From the NCBI GenBank assembly GCA_050942995.1, contig JBMNOI010000057.1, forward strand, positions 1 to 24,041: a stretch of 24,041 nt of DNA, read 5' to 3'. The stretch is from JBMNOI01 sp050942995 (GTDB taxonomy: Bacteria > Chloroflexota > Anaerolineae > UBA1429). Positions 1-5,812 of the stretch are shown here, piece after piece. Made by a program: the position numbers and the translations under genes. The number at the start of each line of letters is the position of its first letter. Within the stretch, counting starts at the first letter, position 1. The notes beneath the pieces were generated by a model. It ran no database searches, was not told the DNA's origin, and saw nothing but the letters and a program-made list of their open reading frames with translations.

Positions 1-64
1 CCACCGCCACAACGATCAGGATGCCGCCCAGGGCCAGCAGTATCTGCGTGCGGCGGCGCATCAT
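1..64 (-). CDS. N-terminus of an unidentified membrane-anchored or secreted protein (partial)
   Basis: Only the first 21 codons lie in the window; the gene runs off the left edge. The reading begins MMRRRTQILLALGGILIVV: a short Arg-rich N-terminus followed by an uninterrupted hydrophobic stretch. That is the pattern of a signal peptide or signal anchor, so the product probably sits in or crosses the membrane. The ATG at 64-62 overlaps the TGA of the upstream acetyltransferase gene (63-61) as ATGA, which implies one transcript and translational coupling. A second ATG at 61-59 could also serve. The function cannot be judged from this fragment. Confidence 0.6.
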   Translation of the reverse strand, partial: MMRRRTQILLALGGILIVVAV

Positions 65-912
65 CGCGTAGCCTCTTGCCCCCGATACTCCCCGACCAGT
101 TGATATCCCAGCGATACCATCCTGGGCAGCACTCGCTCATCGCGTCCCAGGGGCCACAGTCGACTGACCATATCCAACTCCAGCTCCTTGGCCCGTTCGA
201 CCAGCCCGCGCGCCATGACCTCCAACGCGGCGTCCGACGACCACCATAGCCGCTCGACCCACAGCCCCCGATAGGCCAGGGTGTGCACCTGCAACACTTC
301 GGCCAGAGCCACCGTCGCCCCACCGGCTGCCTGCAGTTGATGGACCTCGCGTCCCGGCCCTGTCGCCCTAAAGGGCGCGCCGCCAGCAGGTGAAGTGCCC
401 CCCCCTTCGGTCAGAGTATAGAGGCTCCATCGCCACGGGAGAAAGGGCACCGGCGACAGGCCGAGCACATCGTAGGTGACCAGCTGATACAGGTCGGGCG
501 ATTCGGCGAATCCCGCGCGCCGGAATACCCGGCGCGACGCGTCATTATCAACGGCCACAATGCCGCGAAACCGGCGCACCCCTCGCTGCACGGCGTCATC
601 CATCGCCCGCGTCACCAGAGCCAAAGCCAGTCCCCGGCGGCGATGCTCCGGCACCACACCGAGCATATCGATCTCGAGGCGTGTAACACCATTCCCCGTC
701 GGCGTCTCGATACAGGATACAAAACCGACCGCGGCCGATTCATCGCCGGACACGGCGAGATAGGCATACTGCTCCGGCCGCCGCAACAGCGCCAGCACTT
801 CATCCACCGAATAGTCGCTATCCCCCATGCTGCGTTGTTCCACCTCGCGCAGCATAGCGGCATCTATCGCATTTACCTCGGTTCGTCGCAGAGTATATCG
901 GTTCGTTATCAT
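61..912 (-). CDS. GNAT-family N-acetyltransferase
   Basis: This is a probable acetyl-CoA-dependent acetyltransferase of about 283 residues; the substrate is unknown. The N-terminal half carries the GNAT fold signals: the acetyl-CoA loop VVPEHRRRGLALAL at about residue 90 (R-R-x-G-x-A type) and the later VDNDASRRVFRRAGF block. The C-terminal half (about 150-283) is an extension that ends in a weakly GNAT-like MVSLGYQLVGEYRG, so it may be a degenerate second GNAT domain. Two in-frame ATGs are available, at 918-916 and 912-910. The second is chosen because the promoter -10 (924-919) directly abuts the first, so RNA would begin at about 912. The gene is coupled by ATGA to the next minus-strand gene. 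The family call is firm and the exact start is inferred. Confidence 0.8.
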   Translation of the reverse strand: MITNRYTLRRTEVNAIDAAMLREVEQRSMGDSDYSVDEVLALLRRPEQYAYLAVSGDESAAVGFVSCIETPTGNGVTRLEIDMLGVVPEHRRRGLALALVTRAMDDAVQRGVRRFRGIVAVDNDASRRVFRRAGFAESPDLYQLVTYDVLGLSPVPFLPWRWSLYTLTEGGGTSPAGGAPFRATGPGREVHQLQAAGGATVALAEVLQVHTLAYRGLWVERLWWSSDAALEVMARGLVERAKELELDMVSRLWPLGRDERVLPRMVSLGYQLVGEYRGQEATR

Positions 913-918
913 ATTCAT

Positions 919-946
919 AGTATAGAGTACGACATCCGGTTGTCAA
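919..946 (-). promoter_or_regulatory. Promoter of the acetyltransferase gene, leaderless geometry
   Basis: On the minus strand TTGACA (946-941) is followed after 16 nt by TATACT (924-919). The expected start of RNA, 6-7 nt past the -10 box, coincides with the ATG at 912-910. The mRNA would therefore have no 5' leader and no Shine-Dalgarno sequence. Confidence 0.65.
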
Positions 947-962
947 TATATCAATATGTCAA
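941..962 (-). repeat. Three tandem TTGA-type 8-bp units between divergent promoters
   Basis: Read on the minus strand, this AT-rich block is TTGACATA, TTGATATA, TTGACA: three units with 8-bp spacing. The last unit is the -35 box of the acetyltransferase promoter. The block lies directly beside the -35 of the divergent methyltransferase promoter (964-969). It could be a regulator binding site acting on both genes, or duplicated -35 elements. Confidence 0.4.
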
Positions 963-963
963 T

Positions 964-992
964 TTGCATCGCCTTTCAGCCGCCGATATAAT
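964..992 (+). promoter_or_regulatory. Promoter of the methyltransferase gene
   Basis: TTGCAT (964-969) and a consensus TATAAT (987-992) are separated by 17 nt. The predicted RNA start near 1000 leaves a leader of about 34 nt before the ATG at 1034. The promoter is back to back with the minus-strand acetyltransferase promoter. Confidence 0.7.
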
Positions 993-1033
993 GAATCAGC
1001 ACGTCTCAACATTCTGGAAAGGCTCAATGCTCC

Positions 1034-1798
1034 ATGGCCATCTATGCCGAATATGCCCGGGTCTATGATCGCTCCGGCCAGCTCTCGTTCAGTCTGCAAA
1101 TGCTGCCCTATCTGGAAACACTGCTGGAACGGCATCCGGTAGCGGGGCGCACCATGCTCGATCTGGCCTGTGGCACCGGCACCGTAGCCATCGCCATGGC
1201 CCGCACCGGCTGGAAGGTGATCGGCATCGATCAATCGGCCGAGATGCTGGCCGAGGCCCGCGCCAAGGTCAAAGACATCGAGATCGATCTAGAATGGAGC
1301 CGGCAGGATATGCGCCGGTTCACCCTGCCCGAGCCCGTTCACCTGGTCACCTGCCTCTATGACAGCATGAACTATATGCTCACCAATGAGGATCTGCTGG
1401 CCACCTTTCGACGCACCTTTCGCGCGCTGCATCCCGGCGGCCTGTTTCTCTTTGACATGAACACCGCCTGGGCCTTTGCCACCTTTTGGGACGGCGACAC
1501 CTACTTTACCGATACGCCGAATTTGTCGGTCGTGTTTCAGAGTCTGTATTACCCCACAAAGCAGCGCACGACGGTAACCGTTACCTGTTTCGAGCGCGAT
1601 GCTGACAGCGGGCTGTACCGCAAAATCGTCGAACGCCATACCGAGCAGGCCTACCCGCCGGAGCAGGTCTCTACGTTACTCACCGATGTCGGATTCCGCG
1701 TCGAGGCTCAGTACGACTGCTTCTCATTTCATGCCCCCAATGAAACGAGCGGACGCATCATGTGGGTCGCACGACACCCCGGATCCGGCCCCAAATAG
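1034..1798 (+). CDS. Class I SAM-dependent methyltransferase
   Basis: The 254-residue cytosolic protein has a Rossmann-type methyltransferase fold. Motif I is LDLACGTGT at residues 42-50. It is followed by the acidic ribose-binding residue in VIGIDQSAEML (D66) and by DMNTAW after the LHPGG strand-turn, as in the Methyltransf_25/11 group. The substrate is unknown. The ATG at 1034 is preceded by GGAAAGG (1016-1022). An earlier ATG at 1027 opens only a 13-codon frame. The gene has its own promoter and shares a 115-bp divergent control region with the acetyltransferase. No clear intrinsic terminator follows, only a short GCCCC/GGGGC hairpin over the stop codon without a T run. The stretch 1799-1914 holds nothing recognisable. 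Confidence 0.82.
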   Translation: MAIYAEYARVYDRSGQLSFSLQMLPYLETLLERHPVAGRTMLDLACGTGTVAIAMARTGWKVIGIDQSAEMLAEARAKVKDIEIDLEWSRQDMRRFTLPEPVHLVTCLYDSMNYMLTNEDLLATFRRTFRALHPGGLFLFDMNTAWAFATFWDGDTYFTDTPNLSVVFQSLYYPTKQRTTVTVTCFERDADSGLYRKIVERHTEQAYPPEQVSTLLTDVGFRVEAQYDCFSFHAPNETSGRIMWVARHPGSGPK

Positions 1799-1914
1799 GG
1801 GCGGAGCACGAGTTGCCCGCCGTCTCGATCCGGGCACATCCCGCCGAAACGGGGGTTCTCGGGAATCAGCCGGCAACCATGGGCGTGATGCATCCACGTG
1901 TCATCAGCATCTCT

Positions 1915-1943
1915 TTGGCAAGAACAACGCCCTGTGATAGAAT
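1915..1943 (+). promoter_or_regulatory. Promoter of the MFS / small peptide / TauE operon
   Basis: TTGGCA (1915-1920) and TAGAAT (1938-1943) are separated by 17 nt. RNA would start near 1950, just before the palindrome at 1958-1969. Confidence 0.65.
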
Positions 1944-1957
1944 CAGCTCATTATTAA

Positions 1958-1969
1958 GACAACGTTGTC
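1958..1969 (+). promoter_or_regulatory. Perfect 12-bp palindromic operator candidate
   Basis: GACAACGTTGTC is a perfect dyad. It lies about 8 nt after the expected transcription start and 20 nt before the ATG at 1989. The position suits a repressor that blocks transcript initiation or escape, as for LacI- or TetR-type regulators. No regulator gene is adjacent, so the binding protein is unknown. Confidence 0.5.
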
Positions 1970-1988
1970 AAACCAGAGAGGTGTGACG

Positions 1989-3200
1989 ATGACCACGCGG
2001 CGTTCTCCCATCAGAATCGACACAAGCATCCTGTCGGGCAACTTGCTCATCCTGGCCACAACGGTGTTTCTGGTCGCCTTTGGTGAAGGACTCTTTCGAG
2101 GCGCCAGTACCAACTTTCTCGTTGACACGTTGAATCTGGACGGCAACCAGGTGATGTGGCTGGAAGGTATCCGCGAGATCCCCGGCCTCGGCCTGATGTT
2201 CATCGCGGCACTGCTCGTGCGTCTGCCGCTGACCTATCGCGCGGCGGGATCGCTTCTCCTCATGGGCATTGGCTACGGTCTGTACGCCCTGACCAACTCG
2301 TACACCACCCTCATCGCTGTGGCGCTTTTGTCCAGCCTGGGGTTCCACAACTGGACGCCGCTCCAGGGTTCTCTGGCCATGAGCCTGACCACGAGAGAGC
2401 GTTCGGGACGGGTGATGGGCTCGATGACGTCCGTGATGTCGCTGGCCACCATCGTCGGCATGGGCATCATCGCGCTGACCACGCGCATATTCCACAACAT
2501 GTCCCTGCGTACGTTCTATGTCGCCGGGGGATCGTTGATCGTACTGGCCGCAGTGCTTTTGCTGCGCCTGCCCAAGAACGTCGGCAGCACCGCAGCCAGG
2601 CCTCCCCGTCTGCTGATCAAACGTCGCTACTGGCTCTACTACGTCCTCATCCTGTTTCAGGGTGCACGCACGCAGGTGTTCCATGCCTTTGGCGCGCTGG
2701 TGCTGGTAAGCTACTATCATATGGACGTGTCGAATGTCAGCCTCTTCTTGCTGGTGGGCGCCGTGGTGAATCTGCTGGGCACACCGATCCTGGGCAGCCT
2801 CATCGACCGCTACAGTGAGCGCGTGGTTCTATCCATCGGCTATGCCACCCTTGCGCTCTGTTTCGTCGGCTATGCCACCATTCACAATCCGTGGGTGCTG
2901 GGCGTCCTGTTGATCATCATCAACCTGTTGCTGACCCTCCAGATGGGGCTTTCGACCTATGTGAACCGCATCGCGCCGAAGGAAGAGTTGACCCCCACCC
3001 TCACCACGGGCGTCAGTGTGAACCATATCACATCGGTGGGCGGTTCTTTGCTGGTGGGCACGCTTCTGTCCTCGGTAGGCTATGAGAAGCTGTTCTTGGC
3101 CGCCGCGATTATCGTACTTTGCTCGATTCCGTTTGCTCTGGCCATGCGCGTCGAAAAGTCGACGCTGGCACAAGAACCGGCAACCGCATCGGCCGAGTAG
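1989..3200 (+). CDS. Major facilitator superfamily permease
   Basis: This 403-residue inner-membrane transporter has about 12 hydrophobic segments in two halves. Between the central segments is the basic loop KNVGSTAARPPRLLIKRR. An MFS motif-A-like loop, GSLIDRYSERV, is near residue 268 in the second half. The substrate cannot be told from sequence. The ATG at 1989 is chosen over an in-frame TTG at 1965 because AGAGAGG (1975-1981) is correctly spaced before it and the TTG lies inside the operator palindrome. The gene is followed after 35 nt by the small membrane peptide gene and then tauE/safE-like, apparently in one operon. Confidence 0.82.
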   Translation: MTTRRSPIRIDTSILSGNLLILATTVFLVAFGEGLFRGASTNFLVDTLNLDGNQVMWLEGIREIPGLGLMFIAALLVRLPLTYRAAGSLLLMGIGYGLYALTNSYTTLIAVALLSSLGFHNWTPLQGSLAMSLTTRERSGRVMGSMTSVMSLATIVGMGIIALTTRIFHNMSLRTFYVAGGSLIVLAAVLLLRLPKNVGSTAARPPRLLIKRRYWLYYVLILFQGARTQVFHAFGALVLVSYYHMDVSNVSLFLLVGAVVNLLGTPILGSLIDRYSERVVLSIGYATLALCFVGYATIHNPWVLGVLLIIINLLLTLQMGLSTYVNRIAPKEELTPTLTTGVSVNHITSVGGSLLVGTLLSSVGYEKLFLAAAIIVLCSIPFALAMRVEKSTLAQEPATASAE

Positions 3201-3235
3201 GTCCGGACAAACGTCGAAGAAAGGCGGCCACCCCG

Positions 3236-3379
3236 ATGGATAAAACGCTAACCGTCATCCTGGCACTGCTGGTGCCCCTGGGTTGGGGGTTGCTGAGCGC
3301 GTGGGCCTTTGACAGGCTGCGCCTGCGGCGCTCCTGCCCCCCAACCGGCACGACAACGGCCTCGGAGGAGGAAGGGTGA
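3236..3379 (+). CDS. 47-residue single-span membrane peptide
   Basis: The peptide starts MDKTLTVILALLVPLGWGLL, forming one transmembrane helix (about residues 5-25). A basic stretch follows (FDRLRLRRS), and the tail ends TTTASEEEG. The ATG at 3236 is preceded by AAAGGCGG. Its TGA (3377-3379) overlaps the GTG start of the downstream permease as GTGA, so translation of the two is almost certainly coupled. No known family is recognised. The location suggests an accessory or partner of the TauE/SafE-type permease. That it is a real gene rests on its Shine-Dalgarno sequence, the overlap and the membrane-protein composition. Confidence 0.6.
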   Translation: MDKTLTVILALLVPLGWGLLSAWAFDRLRLRRSCPPTGTTTASEEEG

Positions 3380-4245
3380 TCATTCTGGGCGCCCTGCTCA
3401 TGGGCGCATTCGTCGGCCTGCTCACCGGTATGTTCGGTGTAGGGGGGGGATTCCTCATCACCCCCCTGCTAAATGCCCTTTTGGGAGTGCCCATGTCCAT
3501 TGCGGTGGGCACCGGCGTCGTACAGATCTTGGGCGTCTCGACATCGGGCCTCTATCGTCGTCGCCATGATGAATGTATCGACTACAAGATGGCTATCGTG
3601 CTCTTTGGCGGCAACTATGTGGGCGTTCGCCTGGGAGCCGAGCTGCTCGCCTGGCTCGGCCGCATCGGTATGTGGACCATCGGCGGGCAAGAGGTGCCCG
3701 CCGTCGATGTCATCGTCCTGATCATATTCACCGTGTTGCTGTTCAGCATCGCCGGCTGGCTATGGTACGATACCTCGCGCAGCACGAACGAAGAAGAGAC
3801 CTATCGCGAAGGGCTGTTCTCTCGCATCCGCATCCCCCCTTATACAAATTTCGACCTGCTCGATCGGCCGCAGATGAGCCTGCCTGTCATCTGCTACTTT
3901 GGCCTGGCTATGGGATTTATGACCGGCCTGTTGGGTATCGGCGGAGGCGTGATTCTGGTGCCCGGGCTCATCTACCTGGTGGGCATGCGCACCCATAAAG
4001 CCACGGGCACCAGCCTGGCCATGGTGTGGCTCTCGTCATTCCTGGCAACGATCACCCACGCGGGACAGGGCAACGTCGACCTGACGCTGGCGGCGCCCCT
4101 GTTGATCGGCGGGACCTTTGGCCTGCAATTCGGGGTGAGCGTCTGCTCGCGACTGGGGGGCAACCAGCTCCGACGCTATTTCACCCTGGTGGTGCTCGCT
4201 GCTGCGCTGCTGGTCGGCGGCCGCCTGCTGGGAATGCTCGTTTGA
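3376..4245 (+). CDS. TauE/SafE-family anion permease
   Basis: This 289-residue integral membrane protein belongs to the sulfite exporter TauE/SafE family, whose members move sulfite, sulfoacetate or related small organic anions. The two homologous halves each open with the family signature: GMFGVGGGFLITP at about residue 18 and GLLGIGGGVILVPG at about 184. A cytoplasmic loop lies between them (RSTNEEETYREGLFSRIRIPP). It starts at GTG 3376 with GGAGGAGGAAGG immediately upstream and overlaps the stop of the 47-residue peptide gene by 4 nt. No sulfur-metabolism gene is nearby, so the substrate is not assigned. It is the last gene of the operon; the next strong terminator is at 4411-4452. Confidence 0.85.
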   Translation: MIILGALLMGAFVGLLTGMFGVGGGFLITPLLNALLGVPMSIAVGTGVVQILGVSTSGLYRRRHDECIDYKMAIVLFGGNYVGVRLGAELLAWLGRIGMWTIGGQEVPAVDVIVLIIFTVLLFSIAGWLWYDTSRSTNEEETYREGLFSRIRIPPYTNFDLLDRPQMSLPVICYFGLAMGFMTGLLGIGGGVILVPGLIYLVGMRTHKATGTSLAMVWLSSFLATITHAGQGNVDLTLAAPLLIGGTFGLQFGVSVCSRLGGNQLRRYFTLVVLAAALLVGGRLLGMLV

Positions 4246-4345
4246 CCGGTAGAGCAGGTATTGATCCCTTTCGATTCGACTCTGCACCTATCTTGCTAAA
4301 TGTAAATCAATTGACAATCGTTTTACGCACATATCAGCCCCTTTG

Positions 4346-4354
4346 TGCTACAAT
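4346..4354 (+). promoter_or_regulatory. Extended -10 promoter candidate
   Basis: TGCTACAAT is an extended -10 box (TG at 4346-4347, TACAAT at 4349-4354). No good -35 lies at 16-18 nt; a TTGACA at 4311-4316 is too far away. If used, RNA would start near 4361. Confidence 0.4.
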
Positions 4355-4360
4355 AGGATC

Positions 4361-4452
4361 GTACGGGGTTCGCTTTACACATTTCATCTTCCCTACCCCT
4401 CCTTTTCGCAGGAATCGCCTTCACTTGGCGCAGTGAAGGCGATTCCATTTTT
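4361..4452 (+). ncRNA. Candidate short non-coding RNA of about 90 nt
   Basis: The stretch between the extended -10 box at 4346-4354 and the terminator at 4411-4452 contains no credible reading frame. It is pyrimidine-rich (4381-4408) before the terminal hairpin. It could be an independent small RNA, or simply the 3' end of the permease operon message. No known RNA family was recognised. Confidence 0.3.
4411..4452 (+). terminator. Strong intrinsic terminator
   Basis: A perfect 14-bp stem (GGAATCGCCTTCAC at 4411-4424 with its complement at 4433-4446) has an 8-nt loop and is followed by ATTTTT. It functions on the plus strand only, because the other side lacks a T run. It ends either the permease operon or a short RNA begun near 4361. 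Confidence 0.85.
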
Positions 4453-4570
4453 CCGGACAGAACGCCCTTTGCCGGCGCACCCTTTCTTGCATCACCACCT
4501 CCCGGACAGATATCCCCTATATCGCCGGTCTGTTCGGATCCTCTTCCGGCGACTATTCTGCACAATCTTG

Positions 4571-4599
4571 TTGGCGTGCATGCGGGTGTATGCTATAAT
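4571..4599 (+). promoter_or_regulatory. Promoter of rsfS
   Basis: TTGGCG (4571-4576), a 17-nt spacer and TATAAT (4594-4599) preceded by TGC form a near-consensus extended -10 promoter. RNA would begin near 4606-4607. This excludes any translation start upstream of that point. Confidence 0.75.
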
Positions 4600-4645
4600 C
4601 ATGCCCAAAGGAGAGGATATTTCGTCTCTCGCTGCATGCGCAAAC

Positions 4646-4651
4646 AGGAGG
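4646..4651 (+). promoter_or_regulatory. Ribosome binding site that points to a CTG start for rsfS
   Basis: AGGAGG, a full consensus Shine-Dalgarno, ends 5 nt before CTG 4657-4659, in frame with RsfS. The only in-frame ATG downstream of the promoter (4636) has no Shine-Dalgarno at a usable distance. An upstream AAAGGAG (4607-4613) is partly held in a GAGAG/CTCTC hairpin. Confidence 0.5.
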
Positions 4652-4656
4652 TTACT

Positions 4657-5004
4657 CTGGAACCAATCGAACTGGCACAGGAAATCGTTGACGCCATCAC
4701 GGCCAAGATGGGGTCGGATGTCTTGCTTCTCGATCTGACAGAGGTGACGGTGATTGCCGACTATTTTGTCATCGCCACGGCAGACACCGAACGCCAGATC
4801 AGGGCGATCGTGGAAGATACGCGCGAACAACTCAAAAGAGAGCATGACCTGTTGCCGCTTTCGATAGAGGGCTCGGCCAATTCGGGCTGGGTGCTGATGG
4901 ATTACGGCAGTGTGATCATTCATCTATTCTCTCCCCGGCAGCGAGATTATTACCAACTCGAAGAGTTGTGGAGCAATGCCCGCACCGTGGTGCGCATCGC
5001 CTAG
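4657..5004 (+). CDS. rsfS: Ribosome silencing factor RsfS (Iojap/YbeB)
   Basis: RsfS binds ribosomal protein uL14 and blocks joining of the 30S and 50S subunits in slow growth. The 115-residue protein has the family blocks DVLLLDLTEVTVIADYFVIAT, the REQLKREHDLLPLSIEG region, GWVLMDYGSVIIHLF and the terminal YYQLEELWS. Length is typical for the family (about 105-120). The start is taken as CTG 4657 because AGGAGG sits 5 nt upstream; ATG 4636 would add seven residues (MRKQEVT). In many bacteria rsfS lies beside nadD. Here it is a single-gene unit with its own promoter and a terminator shared with ndk. The identity is secure and the start is inferred. Confidence 0.9.
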   Translation: MEPIELAQEIVDAITAKMGSDVLLLDLTEVTVIADYFVIATADTERQIRAIVEDTREQLKREHDLLPLSIEGSANSGWVLMDYGSVIIHLFSPRQRDYYQLEELWSNARTVVRIA

Positions 5005-5125
5005 GATCTGTTCGAAAAGTGGGCGTAGCGATCGAGCCCGGAGTGTTTGCTCTGTTGCAGAGACCGCCTCTGCAACCGGATAAACAGCCCATGCTCGAGC
5101 CCACCCGAGCCGGGAGCGATAGAAA

Positions 5126-5160
5126 AACGGGCCGCCTCACATGAAGTGGCCCGTTCTCTT
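5126..5160. terminator. Bidirectional intrinsic terminator between rsfS and ndk
   Basis: AACGGGCC (5126-5133) pairs with GGCCCGTT (5148-5155). The plus strand continues into TCTCTTCTT. The minus strand continues into a TTTTTC run. It therefore serves the convergent rsfS and ndk transcripts. Confidence 0.75.
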
Positions 5161-5184
5161 CTTAAAACGCCCCTGAAGCTGCCG

Positions 5185-5224
5185 TTCTATACTATCGTAA
5201 AGGTGCCCTTACGGGAGTATAGAA
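5185..5224. other. Long imperfect hairpin in the ndk 3' region
   Basis: TTCTATACT (5185-5193) pairs with AGTATAGAA (5216-5224). Inside it, CGTAA (5196-5200) pairs with TTACG (5209-5213). There is no T tract on either side, so it is not an obvious terminator. It could stabilise a 3' end or bind a protein. Function unknown. Confidence 0.45.
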
Positions 5225-5275
5225 TCGCACATCCAGGGCAACTCGTTATATCTGGTTATGTGGCTACAAAGGAAA

Positions 5276-5300
5276 TCGTACTCAGGCCCTCCGAGTACGA
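5276..5300 (-). terminator. Hairpin abutting the ndk stop codon
   Basis: TCGTACTC (5276-5283) and GAGTACGA (5293-5300) form an 8-bp stem with a 9-nt loop that begins immediately after the ndk TGA. On the minus strand it is followed by TTTCCTTTG, a weak U tract. It is probably a first, leaky terminator ahead of the stronger one at 5126-5160. Confidence 0.55.
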
Positions 5301-5753
5301 TCAATCATGGATCCAGCGATCAACGGCGCGGTCCCACTCGACCAGTTCATCCGCGCTGAAAAAGAGCGCCACTTCCTGCTCCGCCGACTCGGGGCTATCC
5401 GAGCCATGCACCAGGTTGAACTCCATCGTCATGGCAAAATCGGCGCGAATCGTTCCGGAATCGGCCTTGACGGGGTTGGTCGTCCCCATCGTGCGGCGCA
5501 CTGCCTCGATCGCATAAGGCCCCTCTAGCGCCAGAGCCACGACCGGTGCCGACGTAATGTAGCGAATCAACCGCGGATAGAACGGCTTTCCCTCATGGAC
5601 CCCATAGTGACGACGCGCCATCGCCTCGTCCATCTGCAACATCTTGATTCCCGTGATCTTGAGGCCCTGCTTCTCGAACCTCGTGATGATCTCGCCGATA
5701 AACCCTCGCTGCACTGCATCGGGCTTGATCAGCACCAGCGTCCTCTCAATCAA
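5301..5753 (-). CDS. ndk: Nucleoside diphosphate kinase
   Basis: The enzyme transfers the gamma-phosphate of ATP to other (d)NDPs through a phosphohistidine and balances nucleotide pools in the cytosol. It is 150 residues long, normal for the family. It begins with the conserved IERTLVLIKPDAVQRG, has the Kpn-loop region around RRTMGTTNPVKADSGTIR, and carries the active-site NLVHGSDS with H116. The start is TTG 5753-5751: an in-frame TAG at 5762-5760 rules out anything upstream, and AGGAGG precedes it by 9 nt. It lies 59 nt after the TPR gene, probably in the same transcript, and ends in a hairpin at 5276-5300 and the shared terminator beyond. Confidence 0.96.
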   Translation of the reverse strand: MIERTLVLIKPDAVQRGFIGEIITRFEKQGLKITGIKMLQMDEAMARRHYGVHEGKPFYPRLIRYITSAPVVALALEGPYAIEAVRRTMGTTNPVKADSGTIRADFAMTMEFNLVHGSDSPESAEQEVALFFSADELVEWDRAVDRWIHD

Positions 5754-5812
5754 TTTCCGCTACCTCCTGTACGAGTTTTTCGCCGCGCGGGCCGGTCTCC
5801 GCCATACGAAAT

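Noticed and set aside
4601..4738. Frame from ATG 4601 overlapping the rsfS start
   Set aside because: The ATG lies at or before the predicted RNA start, the frame runs out of phase through rsfS, and its peptide has no features.
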